From the NCBI GenBank assembly GCA_902774055.1, contig CACYGX010000024.1:1-40201 (forward strand): a stretch of 40,201 bases of DNA. The letters are read 5' to 3'. This DNA comes from an uncultured Bacteroidales bacterium. GTDB taxonomy: Bacteria; Bacteroidota; Bacteroidia; Bacteroidales; Muribaculaceae. Of this stretch, positions 8,439 to 17,104 are shown in pieces (the stretch's first letter is position 1; each line of letters starts with the position of its first letter). The translations under genes were made by a program, and so were the position numbers. The notes beneath the pieces are model-generated. The model searched no databases. It was given only the letters and a program-made list of their open reading frames with translations, and was not told the DNA's origin.

Positions 8439-8626
8439 ATCACGTTTTTTGTTTAATATCTGGTTTCGATTCCCTAATTATCAGGGAAATAAAGGTGGAT
8501 CCAGCGACACGAAGGAACTGATTACCGCTAGTGATGACTTCAATAAAACACACAGATTGCTCTGCATCATCATTACTTCGCCAGGGTTCAAGTGCCGCGT
8601 GAACCACAAATCATTGGCTGTGTGAA

Positions 8627-8825
8627 GGCAGGTCTTCTGGCTTCTCCCCCTTCGCGTCGGCGCCTTCCCGGTGATGATGCATACTCCAAGCGTTTGCAAC
8701 CAGTGGCATGATGCCGCGCGAAGTGTTGTCAGGGAGTTACAGCAGCGGGTACTGCTCAGGATTCTCACCTGATTCCCTTTTCATCCCTTGCCCCACAAGA
8801 GGCAGGGAACCTTGACACGTTCAAT
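8627..8825 (-). ncRNA. Cobalamin riboswitch, locus 1
   Basis: Read on the minus strand, the region carries the hallmarks of the cobalamin (adenosylcobalamin-type) aptamer. These are a 5' paired region around GGTTCCCTGCC, then GGGAATCAGGTGAGAATCC and the paired CAGTACCCGCTGCTG. The 3' end is the B12 box AGCCAGAAGACCTGCC (8627-8642). It lies downstream of a consensus promoter and upstream of the surface/propeller fusion gene. Unusually, about 190 bases separate the B12 box from the start codon. Outer boundaries are approximate. Confidence 0.92.
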
Positions 8826-8835
8826 TTGGTCAATG

Positions 8836-8869
8836 CAAAGTTACAACAATTATTTGAGACAACAACAAA
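8836..8869 (-). promoter_or_regulatory. Promoter of the locus 1 riboswitch
   Basis: The -7 box TAACTTTG (8836-8843) matches TAnnTTTG. Upstream is a TTG at 8863-8865 (19 bp spacer) within TTTTGTTG (TTTG at 8866-8869, 22 bp spacer). The expected start lies just upstream of the riboswitch. Confidence 0.55.
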
Positions 8870-8915
8870 ATTCTACATTTTGTTGCTCAAATGACAAGAA
8901 ACTGTTGGTTGAGTA

Positions 8916-8954
8916 AAAATGGGTGCCCCGCGTAATGAGCGGAGCACCCATTTT
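8916..8954 (-). terminator. Intrinsic terminator after the C10 peptidase gene
   Basis: On the minus strand AAAATGGGTGCTCCGC pairs with GCGGGGCACCCATTTT, almost perfectly, and is followed by further T residues. It starts 30 bases past the peptidase stop codon and insulates this unit from the riboswitch promoter. Confidence 0.85.
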
Positions 8955-8983
8955 GGGTGGTGAACAGTGTTGTATAGATACAA

Positions 8984-11281
8984 TTACTGATTCTCCAGGA
9001 GATTGTCGATGAGGGCACTCACGTCGGCTATCGTGACTTGGCCGTCGCCATTCACATCGCTATATTCCGAGGTGCCAGTGCTCAACAATTGGTCAATCAA
9101 GTCGGCAAGGTCGTTGATATTGGTCTCGCCGTCCAGATTCACATCGCCATCGGTCGGGTCAATGGGCATGATTTGGGAGAAGCGGTTCCACGGGGCAAGA
9201 TTCTTATAGGCCTCAACCGCATGAGCGGGCACTCGAAGTATTGCCTGGTCATAAAGCTTGTTGAACACATTGGCATTGACGGAAATGGGCTCGGGAATGA
9301 GGCAGGTGACAACCCGCAGGCTATCACACCCATTGAACAAGGAAGAACCGAATGTGGTGACGGATTTGCCAATGACCACATTCCTCAAGTTGGTGCATTT
9401 TGCAAACGCATTCATGCCGACCCTTGTGACCGCGTTTGGGATGGAAACACTCGTCAAACTCGAGCACAGGTTGAACGCATTGTTGCCAATCTCGGTAAGG
9501 GAGTTGCCCAATGTCAACTCCTCAAGCCCAGAGTTCTCATAGAAAGCATTCTGGTATATGACAGTGACCGAATTGGGGATATTCACCCGCTTCAATCCCG
9601 TACAATGATAAAAAGCACTGGAACTGATCGTTTTAACGGACTTGCCGAGGGTCAATTCCTTGATTCTAGTGTTCTTGGCGAAATTGCTGGGTATCACCAC
9701 GACGCTGTCGCCGACTATCACTTTTTGGGTATAATTAGGAACAATAGCCAGCACTGTGGGCAAGCAATTCTTGACATTCCAGATAAAACGCTTCAGATTG
9801 GTACAGCCCGAAAAAGCCTGATTACCCACCGAGACAACCGTTGACGGGATGGACAACTCGGCCATACTGACGCAATAGTCAAACACGTTATGACCTATTG
9901 TGGTGACCGACTCCGGCAGCTTGACGTTTGTCAGATTTTCACAACCCAAAAACATTTTTGGGGGCACCTCGGTGATGCCTGTAAAGTACTGGAACTCATC
10001 AAACGAGTACAATTTTGCCATGTAAAACGGTTTCAGCTCAGTCACCGCAGCGGCCTCCTCCATCGTGAGCACACCATCATCATTCTCATCAGCCGCATGC
10101 AGGCAAGAGGCTTCGGCCAAGGGGTCAGCGAACTGGATTCCTACCCCAGTGGGTGGCAAAGCCGGCCTGGGCTCAGCAAAGAAAACAGCTTCTTGGTTTT
10201 GGGAATAATTGATGAGACCTGTGCCCAACGAGTCGATGGCCGTGAGCCGATAATAGCCATTTGTGTTCCCCCACCCCCAAACGATGTGGAAGAATCCATC
10301 CCCGTCATAACCATCGCAGACAAAGGCATGGCCAACTGAGTTTGGACGCCAACCGGCATATAAAACGGGGCGCGAGTTGCTCAGTTCATCATAAACCAGG
10401 CTTTCCCACTCCTCATCGGTGAGGCCACAGTCGCCTCGATCCAGACACTCGGCCTTAGAGCTATAATTGAAATAGGCGATCAGCGCTGGCGGCACACTCG
10501 CCGTATAGGCACCCGATGCTCCAGTCGCATAATTCATCTGCACCGATGAGCCGCAATACTTCATCAGATTGGCCACTGCGTCTATCTGTTCTTGGGTCCT
10601 GCCCTCGTCACTCCAGTAAGCGGGCATCATGTTGTCCCAATCGATAAACGTGCCGGCGGGAATCGCCTCAACACTCACGCCTTTTTTAGTGGTATAGGCT
10701 GGCATATCGTGAGTCGTCCTGTTCACCGAGTTGGCATGGTGGTAATACATCACTTGGGCCATCGCAGTTGCCACACAACCAGTCACAAAGTGCCTGCCAA
10801 GGGAATCAAGCGGACAATAGATGTTATAAGGGTAGGTCTGGTCCCAGCGGGTTGTCAACATCGGGGTTACAGGCGGCATCGCAGGGGATTTGATGCTCCC
10901 ACGTGAAACAGACAAGCCATTGTCCCGCATAAACTGAATCTGGCGGGCATACTCATCGAGCCACCACTGCATGTTATCGGGCATATTGTCGATGTCAACC
11001 GAGCCCGTGTCAGAATAGCCCAAGATGGCGGGGGCGCAATCGTCACCGCTGGCAATAACATAGCCAGCATTGTCACCGATGTTGAACACATAGTAGGCCG
11101 ACGACGGGGCCGCCATCGGAGCATGACGCAACGACGAGGGCATGACGCTCTTGCCACGCTGCAGGAGGAAGGCCTGAGCGTTAGCCTGTGCCTGTTGCCA
11201 TGATATGGGTTTAGCCAGCATGTGGGGCGCAAATGCCCCACATGCTAAAGTTAACGCCACTATGATTGATTTAATTTCCAT
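8984..11281 (-). CDS. Secreted C10 (streptopain-like) cysteine peptidase with LRR and dockerin tail
   Basis: 765 aa. A signal peptide covers about residues 1-23. Residues about 25-130 resemble the C10 propeptide (SAYYVFNIGDNAGYVIASGDD). The peptidase domain runs about 135-375. Its catalytic Cys is about residue 169 in TGCVATAMAQVMYYH and its His about 318 in VGHAFVCDGYDG, followed by WGWGN, all as in SpeB-type enzymes. Residues about 395-415 contain an EF-hand-like loop (DENDDGVLTMEE). Residues about 435-690 are BspA-type LRR_5 repeats. The end (about 709-765) is a dockerin-like pair (DVNLDGETNINDL; DVNGDGQVTIADV). It overlaps the upstream LRR gene by 11 bases, implying co-transcription and coupled translation. 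An extracellular protease is well supported; the LRRs may bind host or partner proteins (inference). Confidence 0.88.
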   Translation of the reverse strand: MEIKSIIVALTLACGAFAPHMLAKPISWQQAQANAQAFLLQRGKSVMPSSLRHAPMAAPSSAYYVFNIGDNAGYVIASGDDCAPAILGYSDTGSVDIDNMPDNMQWWLDEYARQIQFMRDNGLSVSRGSIKSPAMPPVTPMLTTRWDQTYPYNIYCPLDSLGRHFVTGCVATAMAQVMYYHHANSVNRTTHDMPAYTTKKGVSVEAIPAGTFIDWDNMMPAYWSDEGRTQEQIDAVANLMKYCGSSVQMNYATGASGAYTASVPPALIAYFNYSSKAECLDRGDCGLTDEEWESLVYDELSNSRPVLYAGWRPNSVGHAFVCDGYDGDGFFHIVWGWGNTNGYYRLTAIDSLGTGLINYSQNQEAVFFAEPRPALPPTGVGIQFADPLAEASCLHAADENDDGVLTMEEAAAVTELKPFYMAKLYSFDEFQYFTGITEVPPKMFLGCENLTNVKLPESVTTIGHNVFDYCVSMAELSIPSTVVSVGNQAFSGCTNLKRFIWNVKNCLPTVLAIVPNYTQKVIVGDSVVVIPSNFAKNTRIKELTLGKSVKTISSSAFYHCTGLKRVNIPNSVTVIYQNAFYENSGLEELTLGNSLTEIGNNAFNLCSSLTSVSIPNAVTRVGMNAFAKCTNLRNVVIGKSVTTFGSSLFNGCDSLRVVTCLIPEPISVNANVFNKLYDQAILRVPAHAVEAYKNLAPWNRFSQIMPIDPTDGDVNLDGETNINDLADLIDQLLSTGTSEYSDVNGDGQVTIADVSALIDNLLENQ

Positions 11282-13769
11282 TTAACAAAGCATCAATCAG
11301 CGCCGACACGTCCTTGATATCCACCACGCCGTCACCATTGACATCGGCATTGCCGGGAGCAGGAGTACTGCCATCGAGTAGCAGGTCAATCAAGTTCGAC
11401 ACGTCCTTGATACCGATCTCGCCATCACCGTCAACGTCGCCAGCAGCGGCCAGGCCCTGGATATGGGCAAACTTGAACCAGAAATCGGCAGCGCTGTAAG
11501 CATCGATGACGGTATTCGGGACAAATAATGTAGCCTGACTGTAGGTCCTATTGGAGAACACGTTGGCATTTTCCATCACGGGAGGAACCAGGCTCCAGCA
11601 AGTGACGGACTGCAGGTCGGTGCAGTAGTTGAACGCTTTCTCGCCAATCGTTGTCACACCTGAACCCATCGTCACGCTGGTCAAGGCGGTGCAACCCTGG
11701 AAGGCCATCGAGCCGATAGCGGTCACCGAGGCGGGAATTGTCACACTCGTCAATTCCTCGGCGCCATCAAACGCATTGTCGTCAATTGATGTGACAGTAA
11801 AGGTGAAGTTTTCATAAGACACTGTGTCGGGAATCATCACGTTGCCCGAGTAATTGTCCGCGCCAACTTCCTTGCTTGTCACGCACACGGTACTGTCGCC
11901 AGTCACCTTGTAACGGATGCCATCCACCTCGAAGGCCATTCCCGGCACAAAGATGCCCTCGATGACTTTGAACTTACTCCAGTTAGTTGCAGCCCTATAG
12001 TCGTCAACAGCCGTGATGGGCACTTGCAGTTTACCATACGTCATACAGAAACTCTCAATACCATAGTCACGGAGGTCGGGTGGCGTGGAGGCCAAGGAAA
12101 TCACCGTTCTCAAGTAATAACAATTGTTGAAAGCGTGTTGGCCAATGTAAGTGATTGAACTTGGCAGGGTGACACTCGACAGATTTGTACATCCATTAAA
12201 TGACATGTAGCCAATCTTTGTCACTGAGTTGGGTATCGTCAAGTTCGTCAAGCCAGAACACTCATAAAACGAACAATAATCAGTTTCGGTGAGCGAAGTG
12301 GGCAAAACCAGTGTAGTTAAAGATGAACATTTACGGAAAGCATATCGACCGATTGAAGTGATCGTGTTTGGGAATTCTATGGCCTCCAATGCCGTGCAGC
12401 CATAAAAAGCCTCATCGCCGATAGCGGTAACCGAAGATGGGATATCGATGTGAACTAGGGTTTTACAATTCCGGAAAGATCTAGCGCCGATGGTCGTGAC
12501 AGAATTGGGGATAACCGTGGCCTGGCATCCCACGACCAGTGTACCGGTAGCGGTTTCGATGACGGCATTACAGTTACCACGAGAATCAAATACCGGGTTG
12601 GCATTGTCAACCTGGATGCTGGTCAAAGACGTACAACCAGAAAAAGAGCCACTATGGATATTGGTGACAGAACTGGGAATGAAAATGCTTGTCAAGTTGG
12701 CACAATCCTGAAAAGCATAAGACCAAATCGTGTTGACGGTGTTCGGTATGAACGAATTCATACAGCCAACAATCAACCTATTGGTCTCGCTGATGATGAT
12801 AGCGTTACAATTCTCGCGTGAGTCATACACTGGATTATCACTTGCCACATTGATTTCGGTGAGACCTGTACAGCCAGCAAACACCTCATAACTTATTGAC
12901 TCTACTGACTTGGGAAGGTATAGACTGGTCAAACCAGAACAATTCTGGAACGATTCATAGTCGAGTTTTTTAACACCCTCACTGATTGTAAGGCTTGTCA
13001 AGCCTGAACAGCCGTAAAATGCTCGAGGGTTAAGAGTAGTCAGCGAAGCAGGGATCACCACACTCGTCAAGCCGGAACAGTTCTCAAAACCGGACCAACC
13101 AACGCTGGTGATGTTGTCAGGGAGATCGATGCTGGTCAAGCCCGTGCAAGAAGCAAAAGCACGCTCGCCAAACGAAGTGACTGAATTGGGAATCGTCACA
13201 CTCGTCAAATTCTTACAATTGTAGAAAGCCTGTCCAGCTACACATTTGGTCCCTTCCCTGATCTCGATGCTGGTGCCTGCAGGCATCGTGCCCTTATAGG
13301 TATAGAGCACCTTACCCGCATAAACTACACCATCGGGCTGATTTGCCAGCCAGGGCGTATCGCGGAAAACGTCATAGCCGATAAAAGAGACCGAATTGGG
13401 GATGTCAAAATCCTCCATTTGGGTACAACCATAGAAGGCGCCGTCGCCAATCGTTGTAAGTGTTTCGGGTAAGACAATACTCGTCAATCCAGAGCACTGA
13501 AAGAAGCCATAACGATCAATTGTGGTGACCACATAAGAATGACCATCATAGTCCACAAAGGCTGGAATCACCACGTCCCCGCTATAGCTGGGGTCATAAG
13601 ACCAATTCGGCTCTGTTTCGGTTGTAACAGTAACCGTTGATCCATCATCATTAATACTGTAGAAGATGCCATCAACCTCAAAGTCATACTGTGCCGCATT
13701 AACTACCGAGAAACCCAGTAGTTGGCAAAACAACACGAGTAATAGTTTCAGAAAGTAGGATTTTTTCAT
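11271..13769 (-). CDS. Secreted BspA-like leucine-rich repeat protein with dockerin tail
   Basis: 832 aa. Residues 1-25 are a signal peptide with no lipobox. From about residue 55 to 600 there are many LRR_5 (BspA/TpLRR) repeats of about 23 residues, of the form LTSV-IP-SVT-IG--AF-GC. A spacer with a second YKVTGDSTVCVTSKE-type module follows, then more LRRs to about 770. The C-terminal 57 residues are a dockerin-like pair (DVDGDGEIGIKDVSNLIDLLL; DVNGDGVVDIKDVSALIDALL), with good Ca-loop residues. BspA-type repeats usually mediate adhesion to host matrix proteins or other bacteria; a specific ligand cannot be read here. It is first of a two-gene operon with the C10 peptidase. Confidence 0.88.
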   Translation of the reverse strand: MKKSYFLKLLLVLFCQLLGFSVVNAAQYDFEVDGIFYSINDDGSTVTVTTETEPNWSYDPSYSGDVVIPAFVDYDGHSYVVTTIDRYGFFQCSGLTSIVLPETLTTIGDGAFYGCTQMEDFDIPNSVSFIGYDVFRDTPWLANQPDGVVYAGKVLYTYKGTMPAGTSIEIREGTKCVAGQAFYNCKNLTSVTIPNSVTSFGERAFASCTGLTSIDLPDNITSVGWSGFENCSGLTSVVIPASLTTLNPRAFYGCSGLTSLTISEGVKKLDYESFQNCSGLTSLYLPKSVESISYEVFAGCTGLTEINVASDNPVYDSRENCNAIIISETNRLIVGCMNSFIPNTVNTIWSYAFQDCANLTSIFIPSSVTNIHSGSFSGCTSLTSIQVDNANPVFDSRGNCNAVIETATGTLVVGCQATVIPNSVTTIGARSFRNCKTLVHIDIPSSVTAIGDEAFYGCTALEAIEFPNTITSIGRYAFRKCSSLTTLVLPTSLTETDYCSFYECSGLTNLTIPNSVTKIGYMSFNGCTNLSSVTLPSSITYIGQHAFNNCYYLRTVISLASTPPDLRDYGIESFCMTYGKLQVPITAVDDYRAATNWSKFKVIEGIFVPGMAFEVDGIRYKVTGDSTVCVTSKEVGADNYSGNVMIPDTVSYENFTFTVTSIDDNAFDGAEELTSVTIPASVTAIGSMAFQGCTALTSVTMGSGVTTIGEKAFNYCTDLQSVTCWSLVPPVMENANVFSNRTYSQATLFVPNTVIDAYSAADFWFKFAHIQGLAAAGDVDGDGEIGIKDVSNLIDLLLDGSTPAPGNADVNGDGVVDIKDVSALIDALLNGN

Positions 13770-13827
13770 ATCTCTGTCATTTTATCAGTTTAACATTATC
13801 ATTTTCATCAGAAATGCCTCACAGGGG

Positions 13828-13835
13828 CAAAGATA
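13828..13835 (-). promoter_or_regulatory. -7 box upstream of the LRR/peptidase operon
   Basis: TATCTTTG on the minus strand matches TAnnTTTG, 58 bases before the LRR gene start. No good -33 TTTG is found at the expected spacing. The rest of 13836-14067 is AT-rich, with a GCTAATTAGC palindrome near 13999-14013 and no convincing terminator for nrdG. Confidence 0.4.
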
Positions 13836-14067
13836 ATGATAATTTTTGATTGACAGAGGTATAAATCTAATAATTTGCAAAAAGATGGCTCAAAAATGTG
13901 TCGTTTTTAACGAAGCCACATAGGTGTTGGTCCAAACCCTGCGGGGCTAATGCGAATTTCACGAATTCATCTAATCTACTATGAATGGTAAAAAGGGTTA
14001 GCTAATTAGCGAATGGCATTAAAAAAGTTTTCAGGGTCAACGGCTTTATCGCAGCTTTTAATCATCC

Positions 14068-14550
14068 TTACTGCCACAGGGTGAGTTGACCCGTGGCAAG
14101 GGTGCGGGGAATGTCGATGAGGCGCTGGTTGGTGCTGCCGCGGAAACGGAGGCTGATGTCGCGCTGAGCCTGAATGAAGGGGCCGTCAACAAGGACATCC
14201 AGTTCCTGCACGACCGCCAACAGCTTGGGATCCTTTTCTATTTCCTCCCAAGTGTAGCCCGTGAAGCACCACACGTTGTAGCCCAGTTCCTGCTTGATGC
14301 GGTGGATGAGGGCGCGGGTGCCTTCGGGCTGCTGCAAGGGGTCACCGCCGCTCAGCGTGACGGGGGCCTCGTTATAGGCAATGACCTGCATCAATTCGTC
14401 GAGGGTGCGCTCCTGGCCGCCCATGAAGTCCCACGAGGCGGGATTATGGCAGCCGGGACAATGGTGGTCACAGCCCGCCATGTAGATTGACGTGCGCAGG
14501 CCAGGGCCATCAACACTCGTGCCCTCAACGATATGCAGAATGCGTAGCAT
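14068..14550 (-). CDS. nrdG: Anaerobic ribonucleotide reductase activating enzyme
   Basis: 160 aa, a radical-SAM activase of the class III reductase. It uses a [4Fe-4S] cluster and S-adenosylmethionine to generate the glycyl radical on NrdD. The cluster motif CX3CX2C is present as CDHHCPGC near residue 27, followed by HNPASWDF. TLSGGDPLQQ near residue 63 is the conserved GGDP SAM-binding element, and VDGPFI lies near residue 122. Length is normal for the family. It lies downstream of nrdD in the same orientation, separated by 60 bases that contain a strong hairpin. Confidence 0.95.
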   Translation of the reverse strand: MLRILHIVEGTSVDGPGLRTSIYMAGCDHHCPGCHNPASWDFMGGQERTLDELMQVIAYNEAPVTLSGGDPLQQPEGTRALIHRIKQELGYNVWCFTGYTWEEIEKDPKLLAVVQELDVLVDGPFIQAQRDISLRFRGSTNQRLIDIPRTLATGQLTLWQ

Positions 14551-14557
14551 TTAAGTT

Positions 14558-14601
14558 TTATTTAGGCTTTAGGACCGCAGTTGATCCTAAAGCCTAAATA
14601 A
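14558..14601. repeat. Perfect 17-bp inverted repeat between nrdD and nrdG
   Basis: TTATTTAGGCTTTAGGA and its exact complement flank a 10-base loop, filling most of the nrdD-nrdG gap. On the minus strand it is followed by AAAACTTAAATG rather than a T-tract. It is therefore better read as an RNA-stability or partial-termination element than a classical terminator. Confidence 0.6.
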
Positions 14602-14610
14602 CCTCATATT

Positions 14611-16818
14611 TTACTTGTGAACGACGCGGTCTTTCAGTTCGGCAAGTTTGCCGCTGTTCCAGCGGTCGGTGGTGCCGACAAGGTAACCGGTGATGCGCTG
14701 CAGGCGGTCGATGTTGTGACCGTGGCACTCGGGACACTCATGAAGGTCCTCGGTAGCATCCTCATAGCCGCAGTCCATGCAGCGGTTGCGGTTGTGGTTA
14801 ACCGAGCAGTAGCCCATGTTGTACTTGTCCATGAGGTCCACAACGTTGGCGATGGCCTCAGGGTTGTGGGTGGCATCGCCGTCGATCTCGACATAGAAGA
14901 TGTGGCCGCCACGCGTCAGTTCATGGTAAGGCGCCTCGACCTCGGCCTTGTGCTTGGGAGAGCACTTGTAATAGACCGGCACATGGTTGCTATTGGTGTA
15001 ATAAATCTTGTCGGTCACGCCAGGGATTTCGCCGAAGTCCTTGCGGTCGCGGCGGGTAAATTTGCCAGCCAGGCCCTCGGCGGGCGTTGCGAGGACGCTG
15101 TAATTGTGCTGGTAACGCTCGCTGAACTCATTGACGCGGTCACGCATATAGGTGACAATCTTCAAGCCCAGCTGCTGTGCCTCGTCGCTCTCGCCATGGT
15201 GATGGCCGACCAGGGCAATCAGGCACTCGGCAAGGCCGATAAAGCCGATTCCCAGGGTTCCCTGGTTGATGACACTCTCCACCTTGTCGTTGGGTCCCAA
15301 TTCACTGGCACCGTTCCACAACTGGCTCATGAGCAAGGGGAACTGCTTGGCCATCGCCGTCTTCTGGTACTGGAAGCGGGCATCGAGCTGACGCGCAGTG
15401 ACTTCGAGCATATTGTCGAGTTTGGCAAAGAAGCGGTCGATGCGCTCTTGCTTGTCCTTAATGTCCATGCACTCGATAGCCATGCGCACGATATTGATGG
15501 TCGAGAACGACAGGTTACCGCGTCCAATCGACGTTTTCTCGCCAAAGCGGTTCTCAAACACGCGTGTGCGGCAGCCCATTGTGGCCACCTCGTGCTTGTA
15601 ACGCTCGGGGTCGTCAGCACGCCACTGCTCGTGGTAGTTGTAGGTGGCGTCGAGATTGACGAAGTTGGGGAAGAAGCGGCGCGCCGTCACCTTGCAGGCC
15701 AACTGGTAGAGGTCATAGTTGGGGTCGCCTGGCTTGTAGCTCACACCCGTCTTCTTTTTCCAAATCTGGATGGGGAAAATGGCCGTGGAGCCGTTGCCCA
15801 CGCCACGATAGGTCGAGTTGAGCAGTTCACGGATGATGCAGCGTCCCTCGGCACTGGTGTCGGTGCCATAGTTGATGGAACTGAACACCACCTGGTTGCC
15901 GCCGCGCGAGTGAATCGTGTTCATGTTGTGGATAAAGGCTTCCATCGCCTGGTGCACGCGACGCACGGTCTTGTTGATCGCGTGCTGGAGGATGCGCTCG
16001 TCGCCCTGCAGGAAGTCGAGTTCGCGCTCGGTGTAGTCATCGAGTTTGACGTCATAGAGGCGGCTATAGTCCTGCCCCATGAGGGTCTCCAGGTTCTTCA
16101 CCTCCTCGATGAATGTGCGCCTAACGTAGGGAGCCAGATAGAAATCAAAAGCGGGAATGGCCTGGCCACCGTGCATCTCGTTTTGAGCCGTCTCCATCGT
16201 GATACAAGCGATAACGCCAGCCGTCTCGATGCGCTTGGCAGGGCGCGACTCGCCATGTCCAGCCATATAGCCCTGCTTGAGCACCTTGTCGAGCGGATGC
16301 TGCACACAGGTGAGGCTCTTGGTGGGATAGTAGTCCTTGTCGTGGATGTGCAGGTAATTGCCGCGGACGGCATCACGTGCTTCCTCGCTCAGCAGGTAGT
16401 CATCGACAAAGGGCTTGGTGGTCTCACTAGCGAACTTCATCATCATGCCTGCCGGGGTGTCGGCATTCATGTTGGCGTTCTCGCGGGTGACGTCGTTATT
16501 CTTGGCATTGATGATTTCCAGAAACAGGTCACGTGTTTTGGCCTTGCGCGCCACGCTGCGCTGGTGGCGGTAATTGATGTAGCAACGAGCGACCTCCTTG
16601 CGGGGGCTCTTCATCAGTTCCAGCTCCACCTGGTCCTGGATGTCCTCGACGCTCATCTGGCTACGGCCACGCTGGCCGATGCGGTCGGCGATGCGCTGGA
16701 TAAGGCTCTCGTCCTCGCCATTGGCGGTGGCGAGCATAGCTTTGCGGATCGCAGCTTTAATTTTTTCCTCATTATAGCCGACAACGCGGCCGTCACGTTT
16801 AAGTACAGTCTGAATCAT
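14611..16818 (-). CDS. nrdD: Anaerobic (class III) ribonucleoside-triphosphate reductase
   Basis: 735 aa. It reduces ribonucleoside triphosphates to deoxyribonucleotides under anoxia. An N-terminal ATP-cone covers about residues 1-95 (VLKRDGRVVGYNEEKI). The catalytic barrel carries Cys in SLTCVQHPLDK and GCRTRVFENRFG. A zinc ribbon with two CxxC pairs (CMDCGYED...CPECHG) precedes the glycyl-radical loop RITGYLVGTTDRWNSGK near residue 710, whose Gly before Tyr-Leu is the expected radical site. All expected motifs are present. It is the first gene of nrdDG, and its promoter has a near-ideal Bacteroidetes match. Confidence 0.96.
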   Translation of the reverse strand: MIQTVLKRDGRVVGYNEEKIKAAIRKAMLATANGEDESLIQRIADRIGQRGRSQMSVEDIQDQVELELMKSPRKEVARCYINYRHQRSVARKAKTRDLFLEIINAKNNDVTRENANMNADTPAGMMMKFASETTKPFVDDYLLSEEARDAVRGNYLHIHDKDYYPTKSLTCVQHPLDKVLKQGYMAGHGESRPAKRIETAGVIACITMETAQNEMHGGQAIPAFDFYLAPYVRRTFIEEVKNLETLMGQDYSRLYDVKLDDYTERELDFLQGDERILQHAINKTVRRVHQAMEAFIHNMNTIHSRGGNQVVFSSINYGTDTSAEGRCIIRELLNSTYRGVGNGSTAIFPIQIWKKKTGVSYKPGDPNYDLYQLACKVTARRFFPNFVNLDATYNYHEQWRADDPERYKHEVATMGCRTRVFENRFGEKTSIGRGNLSFSTINIVRMAIECMDIKDKQERIDRFFAKLDNMLEVTARQLDARFQYQKTAMAKQFPLLMSQLWNGASELGPNDKVESVINQGTLGIGFIGLAECLIALVGHHHGESDEAQQLGLKIVTYMRDRVNEFSERYQHNYSVLATPAEGLAGKFTRRDRKDFGEIPGVTDKIYYTNSNHVPVYYKCSPKHKAEVEAPYHELTRGGHIFYVEIDGDATHNPEAIANVVDLMDKYNMGYCSVNHNRNRCMDCGYEDATEDLHECPECHGHNIDRLQRITGYLVGTTDRWNSGKLAELKDRVVHK

Positions 16819-16876
16819 ATTCTGGGTACCAAAAAGTTAGGTTGTTTATTATTGCTATCGCTACTTTTGCGCTAAA

Positions 16877-16895
16877 AAACCGGCCTTGCCGGTTT
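16877..16895 (-). terminator. Terminator-like hairpin at the 5' end of the nrdD transcript
   Basis: AAACCGGC, loop AAG, GCCGGTTT, with a run of T residues continuing past the stem on the minus strand. It sits immediately downstream of the -7 box at 16903-16910, so it would form in the first 20 nucleotides of the leader. That is too close to the start for normal termination; it may stabilise the mRNA or act in early elongation. Role uncertain. Confidence 0.45.
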
Positions 16896-16902
16896 GGGAT
16901 TG

Positions 16903-16933
16903 CAAAGTTAATAAAGCCCCTTGAAACAGCAAA
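16903..16933 (-). promoter_or_regulatory. nrdDG promoter
   Basis: -33 TTTG (16930-16933), exactly 19 bp spacer, -7 TAACTTTG (16903-16910). This is a full Bacteroidetes consensus match. It gives an nrdD leader of about 80 bases. Confidence 0.7.
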
Positions 16934-16966
16934 CAATTTTCAAGAAAAAATTCTAAGAAATTTTCG

Positions 16967-17046
16967 TTTTGGAAAACTTTTTGGGGCAATGTTGAAATTA
17001 ACACATTGATTTACTGGTGGTTAAAAATATTTTTGGAAAACTTTTT
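16967..17046. repeat. Pair of 16-bp direct repeats upstream of the nrdDG promoter
   Basis: TTTTGGAAAACTTTTT occurs at 16967-16982 and again at 17031-17046, 64 bp apart. Both copies lie upstream of the nrdDG -33 element. An operator pair or UP-like element is possible. They do not resemble the 16-bp palindromic NrdR box. Confidence 0.4.
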
Positions 17047-17104
17047 ACGATCCATGAATAGAAAAAAGCGATAAAACGGCGCAAACCAGAGGTTTGCGAT
17101 ACAC

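Noticed and set aside
8481-8768. 95-codon minus-strand ORF in front of the fusion gene
   Set aside because: It overlaps the conserved core of cobalamin riboswitch 1, and its Cys/Arg-rich translation is not protein-like.
14617-16875. 752-codon open frame antisense to nrdD
   Set aside because: It lies entirely opposite a certain gene, its translation is Val/Leu/His/Ala-rich without domain signatures, and it arises from codon bias on the coding strand.
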